64,000 bases of DNA from Tetranychus cinnabarinus (taxonomy: Eukaryota; Arthropoda; Arachnida; Trombidiformes; Tetranychidae). A program made the translations under genes and the position numbers. This document shows positions 23,516-35,500 of the stretch, one piece after another (position 1 is the first letter of the stretch; the number at the start of each line of letters is the position of its first letter). The stretch covers positions 16,120,001 through 16,184,000 of the forward strand of contig WHVY01000001.1 in assembly GCA_022266195.1 (NCBI GenBank). The letters run 5' to 3'. Below the pieces are notes generated by a model that was given only the letters and a program-made list of their open reading frames with translations, was not told the DNA's origin and ran no database searches.

Positions 23516-26500
23516 TTAAACGTAACAAACACAGGTTTGCCCAGCAGAATTAACATAACGATTAGCATATGCTGCTGCTGCTGAACTTGAAGCTGCTGAT
23601 GATGATCCTGATCCGGTATTTGATGCTGGTGCATGTGCAGATGATGAGTCTGAAGCTGCTGCTGCTGCTGCTGAACTTGATGCTGCTGATCCTGATGATG
23701 AACCTGAACCAGATGATCCTGAACCTGATGAACCAGATCCTTGTCCTGATCCTGAGCCAGATGATCCTGAACCTGAAGCTGCTGATGAAGCTGCTGCTGA
23801 TGATCCTGAACCTGATCCTGATGATGCTGAGTTAGGTGAGTTACTGGTTGATGTTGATGTTGTTGTTGGTCCTGATGATGAATCTGAAGCTGATGCTGCT
23901 GATGCTGCTGCTGCTGAACTTGAAGCTGCTGATGATGATCCTGATCCAGTATTTGATGCTGGTGCATGTGCAGATGATGAGTCTGAAGCTGCTGCTGCTG
24001 CTGCTGAACTTGATGCTGCTGATCCTGATGATGAACCTGAACCAGATGATCCTGAACCTGATGAACCAGATCCTTGTCCTGATCCTGAGCCAGATGATCC
24101 TGAACCTGAAGCTGCTGATGAAGCTGCTGCTGCTGATCCTGAACCTGAGCCTGATGATGCTGAGTTAGGTGAGTTACTGGTTGATGTTGATGTTGTTGTT
24201 GGTCCTGATGATGAATCTGAAGCTGATGCTGCTGCTGCTGCTGCTGCTGAACTTGATGCTGCTGATCCTGATGATGAACCTGAACCAGATGATCCTGAAC
24301 CTGATGAACCAGATCCTTGTCCTGATCCTGAGCCAGATGATCCTGAACCTGAAGCTGCTGATGAAGCTGCTGCTGCTGATCCTGAACCTGATCCTGATGA
24401 TGCTGAGTTAGGTGAGTTACTGGTTGATGTTGATGTTGTTGTTGGTCCTGATGATGAATCTGAAGCTGATGCTGCTGATGCTGCTGCTGCTGAACTTGAA
24501 GCTGCTGATGATGATCCTGATCCAGTATTTGATGCTGGTGCAGGTGCAGATGATGAGTCTGAAGCTGCTGCTGCTGCTGCTGAACTTGATGCTGCTGATC
24601 CTGATGATGAACCTGAACCAGATGATCCTGAACCTGATGAACCAGATCCTTGTCCTGATCCTGAGCCAGATGATCCTGAACCTGAAGCTGCTGATGAAGC
24701 TGCTGCTGATGATCCTGAACCTGATCCTGATGATGCTGAGTTAGGTGAGTTACTGGTTGATGTTGATGTTGTTGTTGGTCCTGATGATGAATCTGAAGCT
24801 GATGCTGCTGATGCTGCTGCTGAACTTGAAGCTGCTGATGATGATCCTGATCCAGTATTTGATGCTGGTGCAGGTGCAGATGATGAGTCTGAAGCTGCTG
24901 CTGCTGCTGCTGAACTTGATGCTGCTGATCCTGATGATGAACCTGAACCAGATGATCCTGAACCTGATGAACCAGATCCTTGTCCTGATCCTGAGCCAGA
25001 TGATCCTGAACCTGAAGCTGCTGATGAAGCTGCTGCTGATGATCCTGAACCTGATCCTGATGATGCTGAGTTAGGTGAGTTACTGGTTGATGTTGATGTT
25101 GTTGTTGGTCCTGATGATGAATCTGAAGCTGATGCTGCTGATGCTGCTGCTGAACTTGAAGCTGCTGATGACGATCCTGATCCAGTATGCGATGCTGGTG
25201 CAGGTGCAGATGATGAGTCTGAAGCTGCTGCTGCTGCTGCTGAACTTGATGCTGCTGATCCTGATGATGAACCTGAACCAGATGATCCTGAACCTGATGA
25301 ACCAGATCCTTGTCCTGATCCTGAGCCAGATGATCCTGAACCTGAAGCTGCTGATGAAGCTGCTGCTGATGATCCTGAACCTGATCCTGATGATGCTGAG
25401 TTAGGTGAGTTACTGGTTGATGTTGATGTTGTTGTTGGTCCTGATGATGAATCTGAAGCTGATGCTGCTGATGCTGCTGCTGCTGAACTTGAAGCTGCTG
25501 ATGATGATCCTGATCCAGTATTTGATGCTGGTGCAGGTGCAGATGATGAGTCTGAAGCTGCTGCTGCTGCTGCTGAACTTGATGCTGCTGATCCTGATGA
25601 TGAACCTGAACCAGATGATCCTGAACCTGATGAACCAGATCCTTGTCCTGATCCTGAGCCAGATGATCCTGAACCTGAAGCTGCTGATGAAGCTGCTGCT
25701 GATGATCCTGAACCTGATCCTGATGATGCTGAGTTAGGTGAGTTACTGGTTGATGTTGATGTTGTTGTTGGTCCTGATGATGAATCTGAAGCTGATGCTG
25801 CTGATGCTGCTGCTGAACTTGAAGCTGCTGATGACGATCCTGATCCAGTATTTGATGCTGGTGCAGGTGCAGATGATGAGTCTGAAGCTGCTGCTGCTGC
25901 TGCTGAACTTGATGCTGCTGATCCTGATGATGAACCTGAACCAGATGATCCTGAACCTGATGAACCAGATCCTTGTCCTGATCCTGAGCCAGATGATCCT
26001 GAACCTGAAGCTGCTGATGAAGCTGCTGCTGATGATCCTGAACCTGATCCTGATGATGCTGAGTTAGGTGAGTTACTGGTTGATGTTGATGTTGTTGTTG
26101 GTCCTGATGATGAATCTGAAGCTGATGCTGCTGATGCTGCTGCTGCTGAACTTGAAGCTGCTGATGATGATCCTGATCCAGTATTTGATGCTGGTGCAGG
26201 TGCAGATGATGAGTCTGAAGCTGCTGCTGCTGCTGCTGAACTTGATGCTGCTGATCCTGATGATGAACCTGAACCAGATGATCCTGAACCTGATGAACCA
26301 GATCCTTGTCCTGATCCTGAGCCAGATGATCCTGAACCTGAAGCTGCTGATGAAGCTGCTGCTGATGATCCTGAACCTGATCCTGATGATGCTGAGTTAG
26401 GTGAGTTACTGGTTGATGTTGATGTTGTTGTTGGTCCTGATGATGAATCTGAAGCTGATGCTGCTGATGCTGCTGCTGCTGAACTTGAAGCTGCTGATGA

Positions 26501-28231
26501 TGATCCTGATCCAGTATTTGATGCTGGTGCAGGTGCAGATGATGAGTCTGAAGCTGCTGCTGCTGCTGCTGAACTTGATGCTGCTGATCCTGATGATGAA
26601 CCTGAACCAGATGATCCTGAACCTGATGAACCAGATCCTTGTCCTGATCCTGAGCCAGATGATCCTGAACCTGAAGCTGCTGAACTTGAAGCTGCTGATG
26701 ATGGTCCTGATCCAGTATTTGATGCTGGTGCAGGTGCAGATGATGAGTCTGAAGCTGCTGCTGCTGCTGCTGAACTTGATGCTGCTGATCCTGATGATGA
26801 ACCTGAACCAGATGATCCTGAACCTGATGAACCAGATCCTTGTCCTGATCCTGAGCCAGATGATCCTGAACCTGAAGCTGCTGATGAAGCTGCTGCTGAT
26901 GATCCTGAACCTGATCCTGATGATGCTGAGTTAGGTGAGTTACTGGTTGATGTTGATGTTGTTGTTGGTCCTGATGATGAATCTGAAGCTGATGCTGCTG
27001 ATGCTGCTGCTGCTGAACTTGAAGCTGCTGATGATGATCCTGATCCAGTATTTGATGCTGGTGCAGGTGCAGATGATGAGTCTGAAGCTGCTGCTGCTGC
27101 TGCTGAACTTGATGCTGCTGATCCTGATGATGAACCTGAACCAGATGATCCTGAACCTGATGAACCAGATCCTTGTCCTAATCCTGAGCCAGATGATCCT
27201 GAACCTGAAGCTGCTGATGAAGCTGCTGCTGATGATCCTGAACCTGATCCTGATGATGCTGAGTTAGGTGAGTTACTGGTTGATGTTGATGTTGTTGTTG
27301 GTCCTGATGATGAATCTGAAGCTGATGCTGCTGATGCTGCTGCTGCTGAACTTGAAGCTGCTGATGATGATCCTGATCCAGTATTTGATGCTGGTGCAGG
27401 TGCAGATGATGAGTCTGAAGCTGCTGCTGCTGCTGCTGAACTTGATGCTGCTGATCCTGATGATGAACCTGAACCAGATGATCCTGAACCTGATGAACCA
27501 GATCCTTGTCCTGATCCTGAGCCAGATGATCCTGAACCTGAAGCTGCTGATGAAGCTGCTGCTGATGATCCTGAACCTGATCCTGATGATGCTGAGTTAG
27601 GTGAGTTACTGGTTGATGTTGATGTTGTTGTTGGTCCTGATGATGAATCTGAAGCTGATGCTGCTGATGCTGCTGCTGAACTTGAAGCTGCTGATGACGA
27701 TCCTGATCCAGTATTTGATGCTGGTGCAGGTGCAGATGATGAGTCTGAAGCTGCTGCTGCTGCTGCTGAACTTGATGCTGCTGATCCTGATGATGAACCT
27801 GAACCAGATGATCCTGAACCTGATGAACCAGATCCTTGTCCTGATCCTGAGCCAGATGATCCTGAACCTGAAGCTGCTGATGAAGCTGCTGCTGATGATC
27901 CTGAACCTGATCCTGATGATGCTGAGTTAGGTGAGTTACTGGTTGATGTTGATGTTGTTGTTGGTCCTGATGATGCTGGATGAGGTGATTCTTTTGGCGA
28001 CCCAGAGTTACCAGTGGTTGGTTTTCGGCTCGTTTTGGAATCTGAAGCTGCTGCCGCTGTTGCTGCCGCTGCAGATGTTGCTGATCCTGGTCCTGTTTTC
28101 TTATGACTACTAAAAAGGTCCATTGGGATTTTTGCGATGTTCATAGGATTCCATCTCGATAAGCTGTTTGCATCAACAACGTTAAACGCTGCGATTGCTA
28201 CGAGGCACAATGTTATTAATTTTATATTCAT
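23516..28231 (-). CDS. silk fibroin-like repetitive Ser/Ala/Gly protein (1571 aa)
   Basis: A single exon. The start is placed at 28231 (MNIKLITLCLVAIAAF), which gives a clear signal peptide ending near VVDA; the frame is open 46 codons further upstream but lacks sense there. After about 75 non-repetitive residues there are 13 copies of a unit beginning GPTTTSTSTSNSP. Each full unit is 110-111 residues, and I count 51 serines and 26 alanines in one 111-residue unit. The unit holds GSGSS/GSGQG blocks, a six-Ala run and APAPASNTGSG. The unique C-terminus is YANRYVNSAGQ followed by a CVC motif, the only cysteines after the signal. Extremely Ser-rich fibroins are described in spider mites, so extracellular silk is the likely role. 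Mucin-like cuticle or gut protein is the alternative. TATA at 28291. Confidence 0.8.
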   Translation of the reverse strand: MNIKLITLCLVAIAAFNVVDANSLSRWNPMNIAKIPMDLFSSHKKTGPGSATSAAAATAAAASDSKTSRKPTTGNSGSPKESPHPASSGPTTTSTSTSNSPNSASSGSGSGSSAAASSAASGSGSSGSGSGQGSGSSGSGSSGSGSSSGSAASSSAAAAAASDSSSAPAPASNTGSGSSSAASSSAAASAASASDSSSGPTTTSTSTSNSPNSASSGSGSGSSAAASSAASGSGSSGSGSGQGSGSSGSGSSGSGSSSGSAASSSAAAAAASDSSSAPAPASNTGSGSSSAASSSAAAASAASASDSSSGPTTTSTSTSNSPNSASSGSGSGSSAAASSAASGSGSSGSGLGQGSGSSGSGSSGSGSSSGSAASSSAAAAAASDSSSAPAPASNTGSGSSSAASSSAAAASAASASDSSSGPTTTSTSTSNSPNSASSGSGSGSSAAASSAASGSGSSGSGSGQGSGSSGSGSSGSGSSSGSAASSSAAAAAASDSSSAPAPASNTGSGPSSAASSSAASGSGSSGSGSGQGSGSSGSGSSGSGSSSGSAASSSAAAAAASDSSSAPAPASNTGSGSSSAASSSAAAASAASASDSSSGPTTTSTSTSNSPNSASSGSGSGSSAAASSAASGSGSSGSGSGQGSGSSGSGSSGSGSSSGSAASSSAAAAAASDSSSAPAPASNTGSGSSSAASSSAAAASAASASDSSSGPTTTSTSTSNSPNSASSGSGSGSSAAASSAASGSGSSGSGSGQGSGSSGSGSSGSGSSSGSAASSSAAAAAASDSSSAPAPASNTGSGSSSAASSSAAASAASASDSSSGPTTTSTSTSNSPNSASSGSGSGSSAAASSAASGSGSSGSGSGQGSGSSGSGSSGSGSSSGSAASSSAAAAAASDSSSAPAPASNTGSGSSSAASSSAAAASAASASDSSSGPTTTSTSTSNSPNSASSGSGSGSSAAASSAASGSGSSGSGSGQGSGSSGSGSSGSGSSSGSAASSSAAAAAASDSSSAPAPASHTGSGSSSAASSSAAASAASASDSSSGPTTTSTSTSNSPNSASSGSGSGSSAAASSAASGSGSSGSGSGQGSGSSGSGSSGSGSSSGSAASSSAAAAAASDSSSAPAPASNTGSGSSSAASSSAAASAASASDSSSGPTTTSTSTSNSPNSASSGSGSGSSAAASSAASGSGSSGSGSGQGSGSSGSGSSGSGSSSGSAASSSAAAAAASDSSSAPAPASNTGSGSSSAASSSAAAASAASASDSSSGPTTTSTSTSNSPNSASSGSGSGSAAAASSAASGSGSSGSGSGQGSGSSGSGSSGSGSSSGSAASSSAAAAAAASASDSSSGPTTTSTSTSNSPNSASSGSGSGSAAAASSAASGSGSSGSGSGQGSGSSGSGSSGSGSSSGSAASSSAAAAAASDSSSAHAPASNTGSGSSSAASSSAAAASAASASDSSSGPTTTSTSTSNSPNSASSGSGSGSSAAASSAASGSGSSGSGSGQGSGSSGSGSSGSGSSSGSAASSSAAAAAASDSSSAHAPASNTGSGSSSAASSSAAAAYANRYVNSAGQTCVCYV
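23560..27975. repeat. 330/333-bp coding tandem repeat of the silk-like gene
   Basis: Unit boundaries (end of each GPTTTST segment) fall at 23836, 24169, 24412, 24745, 25075, 25405, 25738, 26068, 26401, 26935, 27268, 27601 and 27931. Spacing is 330 or 333 bp except one 243-bp unit (24169-24411, missing 90 bp) and one 534-bp unit (26401-26934, an extra 201 bp lacking the GPTTT segment). All changes are multiples of three. Units are almost identical at DNA level; the few variants (an extra Ala codon, GACGATCC, GCATGTGCAG) recur in several units, pointing to unequal exchange. Long open frames on the plus strand here are by-products. Confidence 0.92.
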
Positions 28232-28290
28232 GTTTAGTTGATTTCTTGTTGACACTTTTTCAACTGATATCTTTATCGTTTTTCTGAGGC

Positions 28291-28298
28291 TTTTTATA
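28291..28298 (-). promoter_or_regulatory. TATA box of the silk-like gene
   Basis: TATAAAAA on the minus strand (GGTATAAAAAGCC context), 60 bp before the chosen ATG, implying a leader of roughly 30 nt. A strong box with a short leader suits a highly expressed secretory gene. Confidence 0.65.
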
Positions 28299-28369
28299 CC
28301 ATTCAGTATCTGCTGATTTTGTTTGTGTGCTCCATCTGTACAAAATTTTTCACTGTTTTGGCCAAACAA

Positions 28370-29574
28370 TTGATTTGGTAATTATTTATTCAGATTTTAT
28401 TTCCTTTCAATTGTAAACGGTGATGAATTCACTGTTGAGTTAGTTTATCAGACTAACTAGAGGTAAATACAACCAGGATTTTACAACTATACATCTAGCA
28501 AATAGGATCAAAATTTTGAAAAATGAAATGTTAGCTCTGTCTACTGAGCAGAAATTAACATAGCTTTCTTGCCAGACAAAAGTCAATAAAAAAGAAGGTT
28601 GATACTTTGGTAAACAATTATTTTGCATATTTTTTCTGTATCTATTATAATCTGCTTATTTTATACTGTTTTACATCCCCGCATCCACGAGTTCCTGTTT
28701 TCTCGTATCATTTTTACTAGTTTGGCAAAAATTATGAAAATGTTAACATAAAAATAAATTTATTTTATGGTTCATTTGTTTCACATGAAAGCAAGTTTTC
28801 TCCATATTTGATTTTTCATCGACCGTTTTTATGGTTTTTTACAATTTTTTTGAAAACTTAATATGTTGGAATAAACTATTTCCAGACTCACGTTCCTTAT
28901 AATCATTTACACCTAAATAATTTAGTTGAGTAGAACCAAGGCTAACAGAGGTCCAGAAGAGTAATAAAAGTGACAAACAAAAAAGTAAAGACTCAAAAAA
29001 GATCAAGACCAAAGAAAAGGGTAAATGCCTAGCAAGGAATATTATTATTATGAACATGTAAGGCGCTAAATTTTGTGCTGCATTAATTACTTGAATTCAT
29101 TTTTCGAAATAATTTTTCGTTTTCGAGAAACTATGAAAAAACTTTAAAAATGCATGGGGACGAGTTTAACAAAAACCACAGGTAAACGCATTCATAGTAG
29201 ATTTTTGTGTGTAAAAATCAATTCTAATTACAATGAAATAACACATTTTGATCTGCCAGGGCGCAAAACTGGCCATTTTTTCGATGATTTGATCATTTCT
29301 CCGTTATTTAAAATACGGATCACTAACCAGAGGCAAAAGCACCTTCTAAATAGATGTATATGGAGGAATGGAGGAAAGAAAAGATGTCAATTAAAGGCCA
29401 AATCAGACCAAAGATAGGCCATGAATATGAATCTTGGTTTATTAATGAAACAAATTATGTAGATCTGAAAACATGGAAGTAAACTTTACAAATTGAATTA
29501 GCGATGAAAAAGGAAAAGTTTAATCAGCTTTAATTGAATATGATTGATAATCAGTTTGGCTGTTTTTATTTGGC
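28370..29574. other. intergenic between silk-like gene and MAM gene B
   Basis: Promoter side of the silk-like gene, then AT-rich DNA. An 87-codon plus-strand frame (29154-29417) is not recognisable. Poly(A)-like TTTATT motifs near 29438 and 29565 could serve gene B. Confidence 0.5.
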
Positions 29575-32500
29575 TTAGCTTTTATGGCTCAATTCATATG
29601 TATTTGTACCTTTTCGTAGAAATGTAAAAGCAAATGAAAAGGTTAAACAGGTTTTTCCTTTTGCTAATAAAACAGCACCCAAGACAATTGTTATAACTCC
29701 CAGTAAAATGAATGGTGCTGGAATGAGAAATTATAATAAATTAAAGTAAATATTTAAGTTGGTGTGTTGATTAATCAGATTTTACCTGATCCAAGAGTGA
29801 CTCCTTGATATTTTTGAACTTTATCATGATTAGAAGCAGTAACAGGGATATCTATATCATGAGGTGTCGTTGGTTCAGGAACAGTTGGAATTTCGTTTTC
29901 TTGTGTAGTTCCATCAGTGTGAGGAGATGGTTTAATTGAGGGTGTAAGTGAAGATGTAGGTTCAGGAGATTCAGTAGTTGTCTTGGTAGGTATTTCGGTG
30001 AGCTTTGTCGTGATGGATTGTTCAGTTTCTGTCGGAACGGGCTTATTGGTGGTCGTAGTGGGCTCATGTTTATCTATGTTACTAAGTGTTGTTAGTCCAG
30101 CAACAGTTTCGCTTTCCAGTTTAGTTACTTCAGTTTGTGAAGATGGTTTAATTGAGGGTGTAGGTGAGGATATAGGTGTAGATGTAAATGTAGACTCATG
30201 ATGTTCAGTAGTTGCCTCGGTGTTTATTTTGGTGGGTTTGGCCGTGATGCGTTGTTCAGTTTCTGTTGGAACGGATTTATTGGTAGTTGAAGTTGGCTCA
30301 TGTTTATCAATATTACTAGGCGTCGTTGAACCAGGGACAGTCTCGCTTTTCTGCGTAGTTCCATCAATGTGAGTAGATGGTTTGATTGAGGGTGCAGGTG
30401 TAAGTGTTGGTTCATTATGTTCAGTAGTTGGCTCGGTAGGTATTTTGGTGGACTTAATCAAGATAGGTTGTTCAGTTTCTGTTGGGATGTGTTTATTGGT
30501 AGTCGTAGTCGGCACATATTTATCTATGTTACTAGGTGTCGTTGGTTCAGGAACAGTTTGAATTTTGATTTCCTGTGTAGTTACTTCAGTGTGAGGAGAT
30601 GGTCTAATTGAGGGTGGAGGTGTTGGTTCATGATGTTCAGTAGTTGGCTTTGGAGGTATTTTGGTGGGTTTTGCAGTGATGGGTTGTTCAGTTTCTGTAG
30701 GAACCGGTTTATTGGTGGTCGTAGTGGTCTCATGTTTTTCATAGGGATCACAATCTACTAATTGAAAAGATCCTAGTCCACCATGTACTCTCGTATCATC
30801 AGTTGATTGCACATCTAAAACAAATTGAATGTAATAACCTGGGTCAAGTGATCCAAGCGCTAATAGCTTGTCACTCCATTCATTTGCATGGTCTAAATCA
30901 ACCACCTTTTTTGTAACTGATTCAAGATCATTTCTTAATCTAGCTGTCATTGAAGCTTTATCGGCAAGGAAATATGTAAAATTAAAGCGACAGTCTGGTG
31001 ATGTTTTACCAAGTCTTGGTGATTTAAGTATGGCTCGAAGATTATTTGAACGTTTTTCTGGAACTATAAAATTTTTTGGTTTATTTTTTTCTGGTATCCT
31101 AGCATTATAATTATTTCCCTTGTATTTGTCAAAAACGACCCAATCGTCTTCACCTTCATTGGTCCAACCGCAAAGAGATTGATTGTCAAACTCACAAAGA
31201 CCACAATAAAGTTCATCAACACCATCCAAACAATCAATATTGTAATCACATAATCTATCATTTTGAAGACAAACTGATCCAAAATCTGTTTTGCAACGGA
31301 ATTCGTTTTTAGGACAGTCAGATGTTATCGTATTAATTGGATCATCAAATTTATCGAAACATGAACCACTAATAACAATATCATCGATAGCAGCATAATA
31401 ATTACTTTGATAATTTCCTTGTTCAGACTGTGAATATCTGGCCGTGAAAACGAAATTGAATGGAACTGAAATGTCACCCTTTTTAAGGTTTATACGTTTA
31501 CGTTTGAAACCAAAAACATCATCAAATGGCAATTCAAGTAATTGGGTATAATTAGAGTTACTATCAACAAGTGAAACTAAAAGGGTAACTCCAGCTGTAT
31601 TATAATAGAAGACCATTGAACAATTATCAACTGATGTTAATTCTGGACTAGCTAATTTAATTTCTTTTGGAATGCTTCTATCGAAAGAATCAGTTAAAGA
31701 ATCGTACTTTGGATAAAGAGCCATGTAACCCGAATTTTCTAGTCCTTTTGAATGATCTCTTGTTGGTGTTGTGATAACTTTATCACCAGTTTTAGCCAAA
31801 CCCCATTTTGACTTTTCATTGGATAAATTAGTCCAGTACTCAGCATCACTGCTATCTTCAAATGAGTAAATCCTGTAGTTGTCACAATTAAGTTCATCAT
31901 CACCATCGAAACAATCAAAGGATTGATCACACACTTGATCTTGACTTATGCGCCTTCCATTTTTACAAGTAAAAATTTCACTTAACTCGAAGCTATCAAT
32001 GGTGTCCTGGTAGCCACAGTCAATAAACTTAATCGGACCAAAACTTAATGACTGTGCGCTTCTCAACTGAGCGAAGAAGTGAAGATTAAATGAAATTGGT
32101 ATTCGACCTAAGTTGATTTCAACAATGCCATTCTGAATCGATTTCAACATTGATTCGTCCCACACTTCAACTGTATGTCCATCTTGGAACATCAATAGCA
32201 CCTTGAGTTGATTAAGATCACTAACATCCTTTCCATAGTTAATCTGTAATTTACAAGTTGGTGCAGTTGGTCTTAAAGGTTGACTAGTAAGATCAGCATC
32301 TTTTTTTGAAGAGCCGTAAAATTTACCTTTGGCTTTTACATTTGCCTGACCATTTTTGATAAACCAATTGGCTCGATTGTCTTTCCAATAATCACAAAAG
32401 TCTTCCTCAAAAGAGCAATCACCACAATTATGCTCGTCTTCACCTGTTGGACAATCTGCAATGAAATCACAGACTTGGTGTCCTAATAATGTTTTCCCAT

Positions 32501-35500
32501 TTTTACAAACAAATGGAGATTCATCACAGCTACCCGTCTTGATAGAGATGTCATCAATAGCAAGTGCACCACTTCCAACAAGATAAACACGAGCAGCTTT
32601 GGATAAATCGGGATTAAATTTCATTAAAGCCTGAAAAGTCGTCCAACTAGTTTCATCGATTACGCCTTTTTCAATGAGTTTATACACTCCACCTTGTTCA
32701 GTGATGATTTCAATATCATTTTTACCAATACGATAGACCTGCATAGATAGACACATTTCAGCTGTTTTTTCAGACAAGTAGATTGGTGGAAACGTAAGGA
32801 TCGCAGTTTCATAGTTTTTCTTCAAAGTCATGTAATGCCCTTTCGAAGTTCCCAACGTTGCGTCCCTGCTTGGGATTTTTACTCTAGCCTGAACAATGAC
32901 CCATTCCGTTGTTGCTTTGTATTCATCACCAGATCCAATTATAGCGAGTGATTTATCTTTATCAAGATTATTTAATGAGCAGTCCTTTTCAAAGTCGCAA
33001 AAATAATTATAATCGATTGAACATGTTCCTTCGGTCAATTCCAATCCATCAATGATAATTGTTCCATGAGAATTACGTGTCTGACTTGCACCAAAAATTA
33101 ATTTGCTTTCTTCATTTAAATCATCCAATTGTATTTTTGCTTGATCCCAATCACCACGAGAATGACTGTTTAATTTGACGATAGGAGTTTGTCGAAGATA
33201 CTGATTAAAATCTGAGTCCATTTTATCAGTCCATAAATTCAATTCAATATTTCCAGCGATTGAATACCAGAACTTTAGACAATATTCAACATTTGGCTTC
33301 ACATTGGAAACGTAAAAGTAAGAAAAGGAACTAATATCACGGAAATCAACTGGTTCATCAAAAAATAAAACAAAGTCGTTTTTAAATTTGTAATCAAGTT
33401 CTGAAGTTTTGGGTAATTGACTGGGGTTTTTGAAAACCCAATTGTTAAATGCAGAGGGAACAACTTTGACACATTTTTGATCAATCAAACCATCATGAAT
33501 GCAAGCAGGAGTCTCTTGATGTTCACAATAGTTAACCACAATATCATCGATAGCTGCAAACAGTTGAACTCCACTGAATTCAAATGAATATTTAACAAGC
33601 TGACCAGAATCAGATAAAGGTATTTCCATTGTTTTCCATTTTTCTTCTGATACTACAGGATTCAATGACCAAACTGTCTTGCTTTCTGATGCCTCATTTG
33701 AAGTCAATTTTATTGAAAATTTTCCGTCTCGACTAAATGTTAAGGCATAAGAAAAAGATAAACAGGTTTTGCCTAGACTTCGGTCCATAAAAGGACTTTC
33801 CAATGAGTACGAAATCAAATCATCATTTTTTTGTGTATTTGTATATACAAATAAATCATAAGGGTCAATATTTTTAAGTGGAGTCCAATCGATTGCCGAA
33901 GGATAAGGTAGTCGTCCAAAACCAACCAGTAGTTCCCCGCTTTTAATTGTATAATCACATAAACCAGAATCAAAGTTACATGAACCATGAGATGAGCAAG
34001 GTTCAGGGCTAACTGCTAATTCATCTATCGCTATTGGAGTTGATTTTTCCGTGTGTCGAGAGGCTGAAAGAATTAGTTTGATGTAATCGTCCAGAGGCGG
34101 TAAGTCTACATTGATTTTAACCCATTGTTGATTATTAACATATGGTTGAGCCCAGACGATAGAGCGAGATCCTGATATAGATTGAATGCCAAGTTGAAGA
34201 GTGTCCGAAGGGTATTTTTGCTCAAAAAGTTGAAAGGATAAACATTTGGCTTCATTAGATGATAAGTAAATTGTTGATATTAGATCACTAGATGAACCAA
34301 CAAATCCATTAGTCGGAGTTCTCGCGAAATGACCAGCTTCAGTATTAGTTGTTGCATCGAAACCAACTAAATCATGTTGAGAGTTTGATCCATTCGACAC
34401 AAACAATCGGAAATTACTTTGATAATCAGGTTCAATCAACCAAAAACATAAAGATGGATTTTCAAAATCACACTTATAATCAAAATCACAAGAACCAGGT
34501 TTAACTAAAATTGAACCCAAAGCAATATCGTCTGATGTTGCTACAAACTTTAACCTAAACATGTCACCATTGTGCTGTGAAGGATCAAAATAATATTTAC
34601 CAAGGATCCAATCATCATATTTGGATCCTTCTTGTCTCCAAACACTTTGTCCAGTTTGATTAAACTTTGAGACATCAGCTCCAATTACCGATTCTAATTG
34701 TAACTCTAAAGATCCAACTGATGAACCAAACATGAAATAATTAAAGTACAGACAAAAGGGTTCTTTATCATGCAATATTGGTGACTCTAAAACACTTCTC
34801 TTGGTTGGACTTTGGGTATAAATGAATCCACCTAAATACAATAAAATGTATCAATTACAAGGAAAATTGAACGTGCAAAAAACGTTTCTAATATGAATTA
34901 CATTCTATATTGTTTGTTAAATGTTTTCTTACCATTGTCAATTTGCTTAGCTGGTTGTCCAAACCCAGGTAAACTATAATTGCCCAGAACCCAACCTTGA
35001 TCTTCCCATTGACATAAATTGTCAGTAAATTTACATTCCAATATTTGAACGTTTGTCAAAAGTCCTCCTACAAAGATACCGAAAATCAAAAGGTGAGCGA
35101 AATGTAACCTCACTTCAACATCTTCCATGTATCGTATCTTTCAATCAGTCTTGTGACAACCTCGTGATTAATTATCTTGTTATCTGAGCTCATCGAAACT
35201 TCATTATGCATTCAGACCAAGTTGAATTAAGCAGAATTTTCCCACTTTTTTATTTTGCTACCGAATTACTTCACTCATCTACTGTTTTTTATCTTTATTG
35301 ATTTTCTATTGTTCCCACTATCACAAATTATACTTCACGTTAATTAAATCAGTTATCGATTAATTCAGTCAAATACATAAACAATGAAACTTAAAACAAT
35401 ATTGTATCTAAAAATGTAACTTGTAACTTACAAGTTGTAAGTTTCAATCTTTGACCTTTTATTAATAGCTACCTGAATTTGCTTTGAGGTTTACTTCGTT

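Noticed and set aside
23569..28113. Series of 109-177 codon Leu/Met/Asn-rich frames on the plus strand
   Set aside because: They are the complement of the silk repeats, repeat with the same period and have absurd composition.
23516..28369. Longer N-terminus of the silk-like protein from 28369
   Set aside because: The extra 46 residues lie over the TATA box and precede an obvious signal peptide at 28231.
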